The notes beneath the pieces were generated by a model, which was not told the DNA's origin, did not search any database, and saw only the letters and a list, made by a program, of their open reading frames with translations. From NCBI RefSeq assembly GCF_000469545.1, contig NZ_KI273057.1, forward strand, positions 170,544 through 234,543: 64,000 nt of DNA, read 5' to 3'. This document shows positions 17,559 through 26,704 of the stretch, one piece after another. The translations under genes and the position numbers were made by a program. The stretch is from Mitsuokella sp. oral taxon 131 str. W9106. GTDB lineage: Bacteria > Bacillota > Negativicutes > Selenomonadales > Selenomonadaceae. Positions within the stretch are counted from its first letter, which is position 1. Each line of letters opens with the position of its first letter.

Positions 17559-17952
17559 CTTGTACCAACACTTCCACATTCATAAGTTCACGCATATCGT
17601 CTCCAATGTGGACTTCCACTTGACGCTCAAGCGTTCCCTGAACGATTTCAGCACCAATCACAAGCTTTTCAGTTTCCTCTTTGCGAGCTGCAGCTTGTTC
17701 ACAATAATCCAATCGCTTTTGACGCTCTTCCCCAAAATGCTGACGAATAGCATTCATTCGATGCATGTCCTGCGAAGTTGGGTCTGCTGCTTCATTTTCC
17801 TGAAGAACGCGCTTCTCCTGAATATCAATCTGTTGTACCTCTAACTTGGCACGTTCGATGCCTTCATCCAAATCTTTCAGAAGCTTTGCTTTTAACTTTT
17901 CCGTCAATTTTGCCTTGATCGTAACAGGCATCTTCAGTGAAACTGTATCCAT
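17530..17952 (-). CDS. ylqD: YlqD family protein
   Basis: Protein of 140 residues matching the YlqD family of Firmicutes, which is found between the KH gene and rimM and has no known function. The N-terminus is VSLKMPVTIKAKLTEKLK. A long charged helix or coiled coil follows (about 20-100), and the end contains EVHIGDDMRELMNVEVLVQDDKIIAIRG-type sequence. The ATG at 17952 has AAGGGG upstream (about nine bases). A terminator-like hairpin separates it from khpA, so expression of ylqD-rimM-trmD may be lower than that of the upstream genes. Confidence 0.85.
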   Translation of the reverse strand: MDTVSLKMPVTIKAKLTEKLKAKLLKDLDEGIERAKLEVQQIDIQEKRVLQENEAADPTSQDMHRMNAIRQHFGEERQKRLDYCEQAAARKEETEKLVIGAEIVQGTLERQVEVHIGDDMRELMNVEVLVQDDKIIAIRG

Positions 17953-17990
17953 CTTATTCCCCTTTGTACGATTATAAATAACGTGATTGC

Positions 17991-18035
17991 AAAACAGCGG
18001 CAAGACCTCCGCTTGGAAAGCTTGCCGCTGTTTTT
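17991..18035 (-). terminator. hairpin terminator or attenuator between khpA and ylqD
   Basis: Perfect 14-base stem (17991-18004 with 18021-18034), 16-base loop and four U after the stem on the minus strand. The stem begins inside the khpA stop codon. The T-run on the plus strand is longer (TTTTT), but no plus-strand gene leads into it. It likely gives partial termination inside the ylxM-trmD run. Confidence 0.65.
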
Positions 18036-18261
18036 AGACAATCTCAACCGAGACTTTTTTATTTTCTCGTGTTGCTGCGGCTTTGACCACGGTCCGAATT
18101 GCTCTTGCAATCCGTCCTTGTCGGCCAATAACCTTGCCCATATCATCCTCTGCAACGTGTAGCTCCAATACGACTTCTAGATCTTCGCCTTTGACTTCCA
18201 CATTGACATCTTCTGGATGATCCACTAATGACTTGGCGATAACTTCAACAATTGTTTTCAT
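18034..18261 (-). CDS. khpA: KH domain RNA-binding protein KhpA
   Basis: Single KH-domain protein of 75 residues. The GXXG loop is IGRQGR within DDMGKVIGRQGRIARAIRTV at about residues 39-58. In other Firmicutes this protein pairs with KhpB/Jag and affects cell elongation and small-RNA binding. GGAGG lies nine bases before the ATG. It follows rpsP by 17 bases, the normal arrangement. Confidence 0.95.
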   Translation of the reverse strand: MKTIVEVIAKSLVDHPEDVNVEVKGEDLEVVLELHVAEDDMGKVIGRQGRIARAIRTVVKAAATRENKKVSVEIV

Positions 18262-18278
18262 GCTGCAAGTCCTCCAAA

Positions 18279-18554
18279 TCAGTTCTTAGCATTCTTGGCT
18301 GAGGCGAACTTCGCCATAATGCCCTGCTTGCTAAGAAGATTTTTGACGGTATCCGTCGGCTTGGCTCCCTTGCTCATCCAATCGAGAACCTTAGCCTCGT
18401 CGACACTTACAGCATCTGCCGTTTTAGATGGATCGTAATTGCCAAGAATCTCGATAAAACGACCATCGCGCGGTGCGCGGGAATCCGCAACAACAATGCG
18501 ATAGAAAGGAGACTTCTTTGCACCCATACGATTCAAACGAATCTTAACTGCCAT
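18279..18554 (-). CDS. rpsP: 30S ribosomal protein S16
   Basis: Ribosomal protein S16, 91 residues. The sequence [20 protein letters not shown], then [20 protein letters not shown], is diagnostic. I start at the ATG at 18554, which has AAGGTGG upstream and gives the usual MAVKIRL; an earlier in-frame codon adds four unusual residues. It lies 28 bases downstream of ffh. Confidence 0.97.
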   Translation of the reverse strand: MAVKIRLNRMGAKKSPFYRIVVADSRAPRDGRFIEILGNYDPSKTADAVSVDEAKVLDWMSKGAKPTDTVKNLLSKQGIMAKFASAKNAKN

Positions 18555-18582
18555 GTATTTCACCACCTTTCAAGGAAATAAA

Positions 18583-19947
18583 TCAATGCATAAACGGCAT
18601 TTTGGAGAAGCCGAAGTTCGGCAACATTCCCTTACCTTTTTGCATATTCTTCATTTTTTTCATCATTTTTCGCATCTCGTTAAATTGCTTTAACAACTTG
18701 TTGACATCCTGCACACGAGTACCACTGCCCAGTGCAATTCGTTTACGACGACTTCCATTTATGACGCTGGTATCTGCCCGTTCTTTTGGCGTCATGGAAC
18801 GTATGATTGCTTCGATTTGACGCATCTCCCTGCCATCGAGATCAATGTCCTGCCCCGCAAGCTGCTTTTTCAGCCCCCCCATTCCCGGAATCATTCCTAG
18901 AATACTATCGAGAGACCCCAATTTTTTTACTTGCTGCATTTGATTAAGAAAATCATCTAACGTAAATTCGTTCTTTCGAAGTTTTTTCTCCATGCGCTTA
19001 GCTTCTTCCATATCGAAGGTAGCCTGCGCCTTTTCGACTAAAGAGAGTACATCGCCCATACCGAGAATACGGGATGCCATACGATCAGGATGGAACGGTT
19101 CGAGCGGCTCCAGCTTTTCTCCGAAACCGATGAACTTAATCGGTACTCCCGTAACTGCCTTGACGGATAACGCCGCGCCACCGCGAGCATCACCATCAAG
19201 CTTCGTCATGATCACGCCATCTAGACCTAACGCTTTGTTAAAGGTCTCAGCTACGTTTACAGACTCCTGCCCCGTCATTGCATCAACAACAAGCAAGATC
19301 TCGTGTGGATGAATTCGCTCCTTGATGTCTTTCAGCTCCTGCATGAGCGGTTCATCAATTTGCAAACGTCCAGCTGTATCAACTAGAACAGCATCACAAG
19401 CATGGGATTGTGCATAATCCAGTGAGGATTCCGCTATTGTGACGGCATCTGTTCCATGCTTCATAGAAAAAACGGGAATGGATAGCTGCTCTCCTAGTAC
19501 CTGAAGCTGCCTTACTGCCGCAGGGCGATAAATATCAGCTGCAACAAGTAATGGATGCTTTCCCTGTGCCTTGAGCGAAAGTCCTAGCTTTCCTGCGGAA
19601 GTCGTCTTTCCTGCACCTTGCAGACCTGCCATCATTATGATTGTCGGCGGTTGTGGGCTGATATTCAAACGAGACTGTGTCCCGCCCATCAAGGCAGTAA
19701 GTTCTTCATCGACGATTTTTACAACGACTTGTGCAGGCGTCAAGGTTTCCAAAACTTCCTGCCCAATTGCGCGATCCCGAACGGCTTTAATGAATTTCTT
19801 GACTACTTTGAAGTTCACGTCCGCTTCAAGAAGTGCCATACGCACTTCGCGCATCGCTTCATTCACATCATCTTCTGTCAGTCTTCCATGTCCTCGAAGT
19901 CTTTTGAAGGTTTCTTGCAGGCGATCTGACAAGCTTTGAAAAATCAA
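18583..19947 (-). CDS. ffh: signal recognition particle protein Ffh
   Basis: SRP54/Ffh GTPase of 454 residues that targets nascent membrane and secreted proteins with 4.5S RNA and FtsY. It has an N domain (about 1-85), a G domain with GLQGAGKTT (108-116), VDTAGRLQ, TKLDGDARGG and GFGEKLEPLEPF, and a methionine-rich M domain ending in KMKNMQKGKGMLPNFGF. The start is TTG 19947 with GGGAGG eight bases upstream; that ribosome site lies just upstream of the ylxM stop codon's far end, and the ylxM stop (19951-19953) falls in the spacer. The two genes are tightly coupled. Confidence 0.97.
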   Translation of the reverse strand: MIFQSLSDRLQETFKRLRGHGRLTEDDVNEAMREVRMALLEADVNFKVVKKFIKAVRDRAIGQEVLETLTPAQVVVKIVDEELTALMGGTQSRLNISPQPPTIIMMAGLQGAGKTTSAGKLGLSLKAQGKHPLLVAADIYRPAAVRQLQVLGEQLSIPVFSMKHGTDAVTIAESSLDYAQSHACDAVLVDTAGRLQIDEPLMQELKDIKERIHPHEILLVVDAMTGQESVNVAETFNKALGLDGVIMTKLDGDARGGAALSVKAVTGVPIKFIGFGEKLEPLEPFHPDRMASRILGMGDVLSLVEKAQATFDMEEAKRMEKKLRKNEFTLDDFLNQMQQVKKLGSLDSILGMIPGMGGLKKQLAGQDIDLDGREMRQIEAIIRSMTPKERADTSVINGSRRKRIALGSGTRVQDVNKLLKQFNEMRKMMKKMKNMQKGKGMLPNFGFSKMPFMH

Positions 19948-19950
19948 AAA

Positions 19951-20304
19951 TCATACCTCCCGCATACATCGTAAAAACGGTTCAAAACGACTCAAAATCG
20001 CATCAATAACTTCAGCATTTTCCGTATCTCGCATAGCGAGAACAGCTTCATAAATTTCATTAAGCCTCAAGCGTTCTTTCTGATATCGCGCTGCAAGCCT
20101 CATTTTTTTTTCATACGACTCCATCGCATCCGTTGAACGATGAATATTATCGTAAACGGCCTGTCGTGATATGCCTAACGTTTCAGCGATCTCAGACAAA
20201 GAGAAGTCTTCATAGAGATGCATGCGAAGACAATCTTGTTGCCTCCCTGTCAAAAGCGATCCATACAGGTCAAAAAGTGCTGATAAATGTAGAAACTGAT
20301 TCAT
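19951..20304 (-). CDS. ylxM: YlxM family helix-turn-helix protein
   Basis: Protein of 117 residues with a sigma-70 region 4-like helix-turn-helix (LSEIAETLGISRQAVYDNIH, about residues 32-51). In streptococci and bacilli YlxM is co-transcribed with ffh and is thought to modulate SRP; a DNA-binding role is not shown. The ATG at 20304 has GAGG upstream and lies about 20 bases after the predicted transcript start, which rules out longer frames. It is the first gene of the ylxM-ffh-rpsP-khpA unit. Confidence 0.92.
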   Translation of the reverse strand: MNQFLHLSALFDLYGSLLTGRQQDCLRMHLYEDFSLSEIAETLGISRQAVYDNIHRSTDAMESYEKKMRLAARYQKERLRLNEIYEAVLAMRDTENAEVIDAILSRFEPFLRCMREV

Positions 20305-20330
20305 CCATACCTCAACTCTAACCATGAGCT

Positions 20331-20359
20331 ATTATATCGGTTCTTAGAAGTACTGTCAA
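20331..20359 (-). promoter_or_regulatory. consensus sigma-A promoter of ylxM-ffh
   Basis: TTGACA (20354-20359), 17-base spacer, TATAAT (20331-20336), a perfect match to consensus. The -35 box lies in an imperfect inverted repeat (20351-20360 with 20369-20378, one mismatch), which could be a weak ftsK terminator or an operator. Confidence 0.88.
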
Positions 20360-20384
20360 GTGTTTTCCCTTGTCAGTAGCTAAT

Positions 20385-22901
20385 TTAATCATTTATCATA
20401 TGGGATGCTGCTTCCATCGCCTGTTCACTTGACATTAAAATTTCGCGTGGTTTGCTTCCGACATTCGGTCCGACAATATGAAGCGCTTCCATCATATCAA
20501 TCAAACGTCCCGCCCGCGTATAACCAATTCGAAAACGACGTTGAATCGAAGAGGTTGAGGCCTGACCTGTTGTCATAACAAGTTCGACTGCATCGAGAAG
20601 GAGCTTGTCTCGTTTTTCATGCTTCACTTTGGATTTTGACTCTTCTGCCTCCGCTTCTTCACGTGCTGCATTCTCCGTAAAGGAGATAATTTCTTCGTTT
20701 GCTTCCATTTCTTGTCCTTGCGAACGAATGAATTCCAAAAGGCCTTCGACTTCCTCATCACTGATAAAAGCGCCTTGCACACGTGTCGGCTTTGATGTGC
20801 CAACCGGGAAAAAAAGCATATCTCCCTTGCCAAGCAGTTTTTCCGCTCCACTTCGATCTAAAATAGTACGCGAATCGATTTGGCTTGATACAGCAAATGA
20901 AATACGTGATGGAATATTTGCTTTGATGATGCCCGTAATGACATCGACAGATGGACGCTGGGTTGCGAGAACCATGTGGATTCCTGCCGCACGTGCCTTT
21001 TGAGCAAGACGGCAAATGGCATCTTCTACATCATGTGGAGCCACCATCATGAGATCGGCAAGCTCATCAATGATGATGACGACAGCCGGCATCTTATCAT
21101 CTTCAAACTTCGCATTATACGATTCCATGTTCCGCACACCGCAATCAGCAAACTTCTCATAGCGTTTTTCCATTTCTTGCACGGACCAATTCAGAACAGA
21201 TGCAGCTTTTTTTGCTTCTGTCACAACAGGAACCATTAAATGTGGAATTCCGTTGTAGTTTGAGAGTTCAACCATCTTCGGATCAACCAAGATAAATTTA
21301 ACTTCCTCTGGCGTAGCCTTGAACAAGATGCTCGTAATGAGTGTATTGATGCAGACTGACTTCCCAGATCCCGTCGCACCTGCTACGAGCAGATGCGGCA
21401 TCTTAGCAAGATCGGCAAAAATTGGTTTGCCACCGATATCGATTCCAAGTCCAACTGTAAGCTTGGATTTTGCTTTGGAAAATTGTTTGTTCTCTAAAAC
21501 TTCACGTAACGGAACCCCTTCCAATTCTTTATTTGGCACTTCAATACCGATCGCAGCCTTTCCGGGAATCGGCTCTATGCGAATTGCTGCTGCGGCTAAG
21601 CTGAGTGCTAAATCTTCTGCTAGATTCGTGATCTTACTGACTTTTACCCCCGGTGCAGGTTCTAGTTCATAGCGGGTTACAGCCGGACCATGACATGCAT
21701 TAATAATCTTTGCTTGAACGCGAAAATCGGAAAGCGTCTTTTGCAGAATGGCTGCTTTTTCCTCGATTTCCAAGGATAGCGTTGCATTTCTTTTTTTCTC
21801 TCGTTTCGATAAGAGCTTTTCCACGGAAGGCAATTCGTAAGGTTTGATTACGGCCTTTTGTCCTTGCTCTTGATCTGTGTCTTTTACGTGCTGTATTGCG
21901 GTAGGAGCCGCTGTAGAGCCATCCATTAGCGCAGCCGCCGGCATAATGGGCGCAATCTCATCATAGTTTGGCATCGACACCGTATTCTTGCATACAGGCT
22001 TCGATGAAGGAGAAACGACAGGAGGCATGTGCGGCACTTGTTCTGGGAAAGACCCCTCTAGTTCTTCGCTGCTGTATTCAATCGTAAAGTGTGGAACAGA
22101 TGATTCTGTATCCTGCATGGAAGAAGGATCAATGGAAGGAACGTCTTCCGTGGAAATTTCTTCTGATTGCATCGCAGATGACGGATAAACTCCCTCAAAA
22201 TGGGTATCCTTATCTTGATTGTAGAACGAGTTTTTGACATGTTCCCGCACTTTCGTTACAATTTGTTGTTCGACATGGTCACTCGCTTCAGTGACTTTCT
22301 CGTAGGTGAGTGCAATTGCCGCACCCGTGGCTTTGGCACCCCGTTTTGCTTTTTCCTCGGTCTTCAACAACCCAGATGCCAGTGACCATTTTGTCGCAAG
22401 TAGAATTGATGCAATGCCCGCTAATACGAGCAAAATAACACTTCCATCCACTCCGAAAAATTTGCGAACGACGAATAAGAGTCCCCCGCCGACCAGCCCG
22501 CCGCCTCGAGTCAGGTTCTCCGGCATGATCTCTTCTCCCGACGGTACTGTGATATGATGCCACAAGGCAAGGAGTATCAAGAAAAAGGCACAAACTCCGC
22601 AAAAAGGAACGTTATAAGCAATACCGCGATGTTTTGCCATATACTGCCAGCCTATCATCAAAATGAGTACCGTCACAAAAATGGCACCCACCCCAAAAAG
22701 GTAGTGTAAGAATTTCGCAACATATAGTCCGACGAATCCGACATTTAATCCCAAGATGCCGCAAATCGAAATGAGACCTACCGCACAAAATAGTAAACCG
22801 ATAAGCTCATACTTGCGTTCTGTATTTTTGGATGCGGTATTCACATCATTCGTCTTCCTTGCAGAACGGGTATGTTTACGCCTAGACGGAGTTCTTCTCA
22901 A
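20385..22901 (-). CDS. ftsK: DNA translocase FtsK/SpoIIIE
   Basis: Septum-anchored DNA translocase of 838 residues. An N-terminal block of four to five membrane segments (about 30-190) is followed by an acidic, proline-rich linker, the RecA-like motor with Walker [11 protein letters not shown] and Walker [13 protein letters not shown], and the gamma winged-helix domain ([20 protein letters not shown]) that reads chromosome polarity sequences. The start is TTG 22901, with GAGGTG six bases upstream. It stands alone between a terminator after mtaD and the promoter of ylxM. Whether it acts at vegetative division, sporulation or both cannot be told from sequence. Confidence 0.96.
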   Translation of the reverse strand: MRRTPSRRKHTRSARKTNDVNTASKNTERKYELIGLLFCAVGLISICGILGLNVGFVGLYVAKFLHYLFGVGAIFVTVLILMIGWQYMAKHRGIAYNVPFCGVCAFFLILLALWHHITVPSGEEIMPENLTRGGGLVGGGLLFVVRKFFGVDGSVILLVLAGIASILLATKWSLASGLLKTEEKAKRGAKATGAAIALTYEKVTEASDHVEQQIVTKVREHVKNSFYNQDKDTHFEGVYPSSAMQSEEISTEDVPSIDPSSMQDTESSVPHFTIEYSSEELEGSFPEQVPHMPPVVSPSSKPVCKNTVSMPNYDEIAPIMPAAALMDGSTAAPTAIQHVKDTDQEQGQKAVIKPYELPSVEKLLSKREKKRNATLSLEIEEKAAILQKTLSDFRVQAKIINACHGPAVTRYELEPAPGVKVSKITNLAEDLALSLAAAAIRIEPIPGKAAIGIEVPNKELEGVPLREVLENKQFSKAKSKLTVGLGIDIGGKPIFADLAKMPHLLVAGATGSGKSVCINTLITSILFKATPEEVKFILVDPKMVELSNYNGIPHLMVPVVTEAKKAASVLNWSVQEMEKRYEKFADCGVRNMESYNAKFEDDKMPAVVIIIDELADLMMVAPHDVEDAICRLAQKARAAGIHMVLATQRPSVDVITGIIKANIPSRISFAVSSQIDSRTILDRSGAEKLLGKGDMLFFPVGTSKPTRVQGAFISDEEVEGLLEFIRSQGQEMEANEEIISFTENAAREEAEAEESKSKVKHEKRDKLLLDAVELVMTTGQASTSSIQRRFRIGYTRAGRLIDMMEALHIVGPNVGSKPREILMSSEQAMEAASHMIND

Positions 22902-22932
22902 TTTATCACCTCATTTGCCATCCTATCTCAAT

Positions 22933-22964
22933 ACAAAAGAAAGCCCACACCATTGAGAGCGGGC
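22933..22964 (-). terminator. terminator after mtaD
   Basis: On the minus strand a six-base stem (22959-22964 with 22943-22948, one G-U pair), ten-base loop, then TTTCTTTT. It lies about 20 bases after the mtaD stop. Confidence 0.6.
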
Positions 22965-22984
22965 GAGCCATCTAAATTGGTTCT

Positions 22985-24265
22985 TTATCGAGTCAGAGCA
23001 GCTGCACAACGATTCGCCGAATACAGGACTTCCTCTTCGTCGATCATCTTAAGTTCACGTTTCTCCATCAAAATTTTTCCATTGACGAGAACGGTATCAA
23101 CAGAAGACGAATGCGCGGAGTAAACCAAAAGCGAAACGAGATTGTGTCGCGGATACCATGCTGCTGTGTCCATCGAAAAGAGTGTAATATCTGCTTTATA
23201 GCCGACCTGAAGCTTTCCAACTCCTGCAAGTCCTAATGCCGTTGCGCCATACTCTGTTCCCATTCTAAGTGCTTCTTCTGCAGGTACAGCTAGCGGATCA
23301 AGCGTGCCAACTTTATGCAGCATCGCTGCTAAATTAACTTCTTCCAACATATCGAGATTGTTATTTGACGACGTACCATCTGTTCCCAGTGCAACACAGA
23401 CATTTTCCTCAAGAAGCTTAGGGACTGGTGCGATGCCGCTTGCCAGCTTCATATTACTGCCTGGATTGTGTGCAACGCGGATATCATGCCGCTTGATAAT
23501 AGAAATGTCGGACTCATCTAAATGCACGCAGTGCGCCGCAAGCGTCTTGCCGCCATCAAAAAGCCCTGTCTCCTCAACCCATGCAAACGGACGCTTCCCG
23601 TAATCTTTGAGCGAACCTTCGATCTCTGCTTGCGTTTCATGCATGTGAATGTGAATTGCTGCACCAAGCTGCTGGGCTTCTTTTGCGACCTTTTCGAGGA
23701 AAGCAGGCGGACACGTATACGGTGCATGCGGACCAAACATGACCGTGATACGCCCATCAGCTGCATTATGATAGTCCTTATATAATTGGACGTTTTCCGC
23801 AAGTTTTTCTTCTCCATTTGGAGCAACACCAATGATGCCACGCGAGAGTACGCCACGAAGTCCCGTTTCTTCTACAACCTGTGCTACTTTCTCCATATTC
23901 GGTCCGTACATATCAGCAAATGTTGTTGTTCCGGACTGTATCATTTCGAGTGCAGCAAGCATTGCGCCCCAATAAATGTCCATCCCATTCATTTTTGCTT
24001 CGACAGGCCAAATCTTTTGATTAAGCCAATCCATGAGTTCCATATCATCAGCGTAACTACGGAGCAACGTCATGGAAGCATGTGTATGCGCATTTATAAA
24101 GCCTGGAATAGCAAAATGATTCTTTCCATCAATTATATGGTCCGGTGCAAACGTATCCGAAATAGAGCCAATCGAAGTAATTTTATCGTCCTTGATGCAA
24201 ATGTTTGTTTGTGGTGTTGTGCCATCCGGCAAAAAAGCATAAACGTTTTTTATTAAGATTTTCAT
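22985..24265 (-). CDS. mtaD: 5-methylthioadenosine/S-adenosylhomocysteine deaminase
   Basis: Amidohydrolase-superfamily enzyme of 426 residues that deaminates S-adenosylhomocysteine, methylthioadenosine or adenosine to the inosine form. Metal ligands are NAHTHASM (about residue 57), HMHETQ, HCVHL, and the aspartate in GTDGTSSNNNLDM; HNPGSNMKLASG and the N-terminal PGFINAHTH are typical of the MtaD group. GAGGATGA precedes the ATG. It lies ten bases behind ahcY, so both act on the same product of SAM-dependent methylation. Some MtaD enzymes prefer adenosine, 5'-deoxyadenosine or guanine derivatives, so the preferred substrate is open. Confidence 0.88.
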   Translation of the reverse strand: MKILIKNVYAFLPDGTTPQTNICIKDDKITSIGSISDTFAPDHIIDGKNHFAIPGFINAHTHASMTLLRSYADDMELMDWLNQKIWPVEAKMNGMDIYWGAMLAALEMIQSGTTTFADMYGPNMEKVAQVVEETGLRGVLSRGIIGVAPNGEEKLAENVQLYKDYHNAADGRITVMFGPHAPYTCPPAFLEKVAKEAQQLGAAIHIHMHETQAEIEGSLKDYGKRPFAWVEETGLFDGGKTLAAHCVHLDESDISIIKRHDIRVAHNPGSNMKLASGIAPVPKLLEENVCVALGTDGTSSNNNLDMLEEVNLAAMLHKVGTLDPLAVPAEEALRMGTEYGATALGLAGVGKLQVGYKADITLFSMDTAAWYPRHNLVSLLVYSAHSSSVDTVLVNGKILMEKRELKMIDEEEVLYSANRCAAALTR

Positions 24266-24275
24266 TGGATCATCC

Positions 24276-25517
24276 TCATGCCAGATGTAGATATGCTTTC
24301 TGCTCTTCCGTCAGTGCATCGATAGAGATCCCCAAAGAAGCGAGCTTGATGTTCGCGAGCTTCACGTTGATTTCATCCGGCATAAGATGAACGGTATTCT
24401 TCATTTCCTTTCCATGGTGCAGAAGATGAAGCGCGGAGAAGAATTGCACGCCGAATGAAAGGTCCATGATCTCGGCCGGATGCCCATCACCGGAAGCGAG
24501 ATTAACAAGGCGGCCTTCTGCGAGAAGATAGAGCTTGCGTCCGTCCTCTTGTACAAATTCTTCGATATTATTGCGAACGGTACGACGCGAAACGGAAAGC
24601 GAATCAAGCTCAGGAATATTGATCTCTACATCAAAATGACCAGCATTTGCCATCATGGCGCCGTCTTTCATGGACGCAAAATGATTTTTGCGAATAACGT
24701 CTTTGTCGCCCGTCAAAGTCAGGAAAATGTCACCGATCTTTGCTGCTTCATCCATAGGCATAACGCGGAAGCCATCAAAGACAGCCTCAATTGCCTTAAT
24801 TGGATCAACTTCTGTGATGATGACATTCGCGCCGAGACCGCGTGCACGCATTGCACCGCCCTTGCCACACCAGCCATATCCTGCGATGACGACATTCTTG
24901 CCTGCGATGACAAGGTTCGTCGTGCGCATGATTCCATCCCACGTCGACTGTCCTGTACCATAACGATTATCAAAAAGGAATTTGCAGTACGCATCGTTCG
25001 CTGCAATCATGGGGAATGCTAGCTTTCCTTTATCAGCAAGCGCATGAAGACGATGCACTCCAGTTGTCGTCTCTTCCGAGCCGCCAAGGATTCCGTTTAA
25101 CAATTCGCGTCGCGTTGTATGGAGGATGTGTACGAGATCCCCGCCATCATCAATGACAAGATCCGGTTTTATGTCGAGTGCCTTATTGATCATGGTCTCA
25201 TATTCTGTCTCTGAGCAGCCATGCCATGCAAAGACGTGGAGTCCGTCCTCCACAAGCGCTGCTGCCACATCATCCTGTGTAGACAGCGGATTGCTTCCCG
25301 TGATGGCAATCTCTGCCCCTGCATCCTTGAAAATCTTTGCCATATAGGCCGTTTTTGCCTCAAGGTGAAGCGTGATGACCATCTTTTTGCCAGCAAATGG
25401 CTTGGATACCGAAAACTCATCGTTGATCGCTTTCATGACTGGCATAAAATTCGTTACCCAGTTGATTTTGTCATGTCCTGATGGTGCTAGCTTAATGTCA
25501 CGAATCATAGATTCCAT
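24276..25517 (-). CDS. ahcY: adenosylhomocysteinase
   Basis: S-adenosylhomocysteine hydrolase of 413 residues, which splits SAH reversibly into homocysteine and adenosine with bound NAD. The NAD loop is GYGWCGKGGAMRARGLGANV. NDAYCKFLFDNRYGTGQSTW and GHFDVEI are also diagnostic. It is the short bacterial/archaeal form, without the insertion of eukaryotic enzymes and without the C-terminal KYXXR-type tail; it ends LTEEQKAYLHLA. AGGGGG lies before the ATG. It is upstream of mtaD and 81 bases downstream of surE; that gap has a possible extended -10 (TATGGTAAAAT), but no riboswitch-like structure is visible. Confidence 0.96.
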   Translation of the reverse strand: MESMIRDIKLAPSGHDKINWVTNFMPVMKAINDEFSVSKPFAGKKMVITLHLEAKTAYMAKIFKDAGAEIAITGSNPLSTQDDVAAALVEDGLHVFAWHGCSETEYETMINKALDIKPDLVIDDGGDLVHILHTTRRELLNGILGGSEETTTGVHRLHALADKGKLAFPMIAANDAYCKFLFDNRYGTGQSTWDGIMRTTNLVIAGKNVVIAGYGWCGKGGAMRARGLGANVIITEVDPIKAIEAVFDGFRVMPMDEAAKIGDIFLTLTGDKDVIRKNHFASMKDGAMMANAGHFDVEINIPELDSLSVSRRTVRNNIEEFVQEDGRKLYLLAEGRLVNLASGDGHPAEIMDLSFGVQFFSALHLLHHGKEMKNTVHLMPDEINVKLANIKLASLGISIDALTEEQKAYLHLA

Positions 25518-25598
25518 TTTGTATAGCCCCCTATTTCCTTAAAACTAATGTTCCAATTCCAATTTTACCATAAAGACGGGCACGCGTCACCATTTGAT

Positions 25599-26351
25599 TT
25601 AAGAATCAAGTGACCGCTCTAATGTCATGTAATCAGTTAAATCCGTCATTAATGGCGTAACGGAAATATACCCTGCTTTCACAGCGTAAATGTCAGTTGG
25701 TTCACTCTTATCTGTATCAAAAATTTCCCCTGCTACAGAATAAAAGATACGGCCATCTTCTCGTTCTTCTCGCTGAAATGCATTAAGATAATCGCGTTTT
25801 CCTTGTCGACCAAAAACAAACATCGGTTTTTCCGTGCAAAAAGCTTTTGGAAAATTGACGTTATAGAAGAGCTTGTTTTCCGCATGTTGGATTATGGTCT
25901 CAACATAATCGGCGAATACACAAGCCACTTCATCGTACGATAGTTCGCTTTCAATGTCAAGCGATACCGCAAATGAAGAAATATCGTGCAACATTCCTTC
26001 CATCGCTGCTCCTACCGTTCCAGAATAAAGAATATCCGTTGCAAGGTTCGCTCCATGATTGATCCCCGATATAACAACATTCGGTTTTTCTTCAGCAAGT
26101 GCTTCCAAATAGAGTTTGACACAGTCCGTTGGCGTGCCGTTTACGCTCCACGCCTCAATCCCATATTGCTTTTCGAGCTCCAAATCACGCTCCACTTCCA
26201 TAGAACGTCTTACCGTCAATGCATGTGCCATTCCACTTTGTTGTACCATCGGAGCAGATACGACGACATGATGATTCGGCGCAAACGCATGGATCAAGGC
26301 TTCCAATCCTTCTGCTTTTATTCCATCGTCATTTGAAAGTAAGATTCGCAA
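25599..26351 (-). CDS. surE: 5'/3'-nucleotidase SurE
   Basis: SurE of 250 residues, a metal-dependent phosphatase that removes phosphate from nucleoside 5'- and 3'-monophosphates. Motifs are the N-terminal ILLSNDDGIKAEGL with the metal aspartates, SVNGTPTDCVKL, and SGINHGANLATDILYSGTVGAA. The start is TTG 26351, with AAGGAG eight bases upstream. It lies downstream of tRNA-Lys and its terminator and upstream of ahcY. A link to the purine release of ahcY/mtaD is possible but is only positional. Confidence 0.94.
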   Translation of the reverse strand: MRILLSNDDGIKAEGLEALIHAFAPNHHVVVSAPMVQQSGMAHALTVRRSMEVERDLELEKQYGIEAWSVNGTPTDCVKLYLEALAEEKPNVVISGINHGANLATDILYSGTVGAAMEGMLHDISSFAVSLDIESELSYDEVACVFADYVETIIQHAENKLFYNVNFPKAFCTEKPMFVFGRQGKRDYLNAFQREEREDGRIFYSVAGEIFDTDKSEPTDIYAVKAGYISVTPLMTDLTDYMTLERSLDS

Positions 26352-26392
26352 GAAAAAGGCTCCTTTCTCAATGCATATCTATGCAAAAACGT

Positions 26393-26420
26393 AAAAAAAC
26401 TCCCTTGATAGCAAAGGAGT
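26393..26420 (-). terminator. terminator of tRNA-Lys
   Basis: Nine-base stem (26412-26420 with 26399-26407, one G-U pair), four-base loop, then seven U on the minus strand. It follows the tRNA 3' end by 11 bases. Confidence 0.85.
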
Positions 26421-26431
26421 CGCATAGCCAA

Positions 26432-26507
<76 letters not shown>

Positions 26508-26551
26508 ATCCATGTTCTTTTAGGATCTAATCACAACGATTAACGAGTACG

Positions 26552-26580
26552 ATTATATCGAGTATGAAAGAATCTGTCAA
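26552..26580 (-). promoter_or_regulatory. consensus sigma-A promoter of tRNA-Lys
   Basis: TTGACA (26575-26580), 17-base spacer, TATAAT (26552-26557), a perfect match. The start of transcription would be near 26545, about 38 bases before the mature tRNA. Confidence 0.88.
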
Positions 26581-26624
26581 CCCTTAAGCTCGTTTTGCTC
26601 CTCGTCATTGCAAGGTTTCCAATA

Positions 26625-26653
26625 TTGACTTTAATTCTTCTGCATGGGATAAT
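26625..26653 (+). promoter_or_regulatory. sigma-A promoter of dapA
   Basis: TTGACT (26625-26630), 17-base spacer, GATAAT (26648-26653). It leaves a leader of about 45 bases, too short for a lysine riboswitch. Confidence 0.75.
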
Positions 26654-26704
26654 ACGAACTAGAAAAAAATTCGTATGTATCCAAATTATTTAGGAGGTCT
26701 TTTT

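Noticed and set aside
19571..19939. A 122-codon open frame antisense to ffh
   Set aside because: It mirrors ffh codons and has no ribosome site or recognisable protein motif.
25518..25598. SAM or SAH riboswitch upstream of ahcY
   Set aside because: The gap is 81 bases, and I can fold no conserved riboswitch core in it; only a short TTGATT/AATCAA pairing at the surE end is visible.
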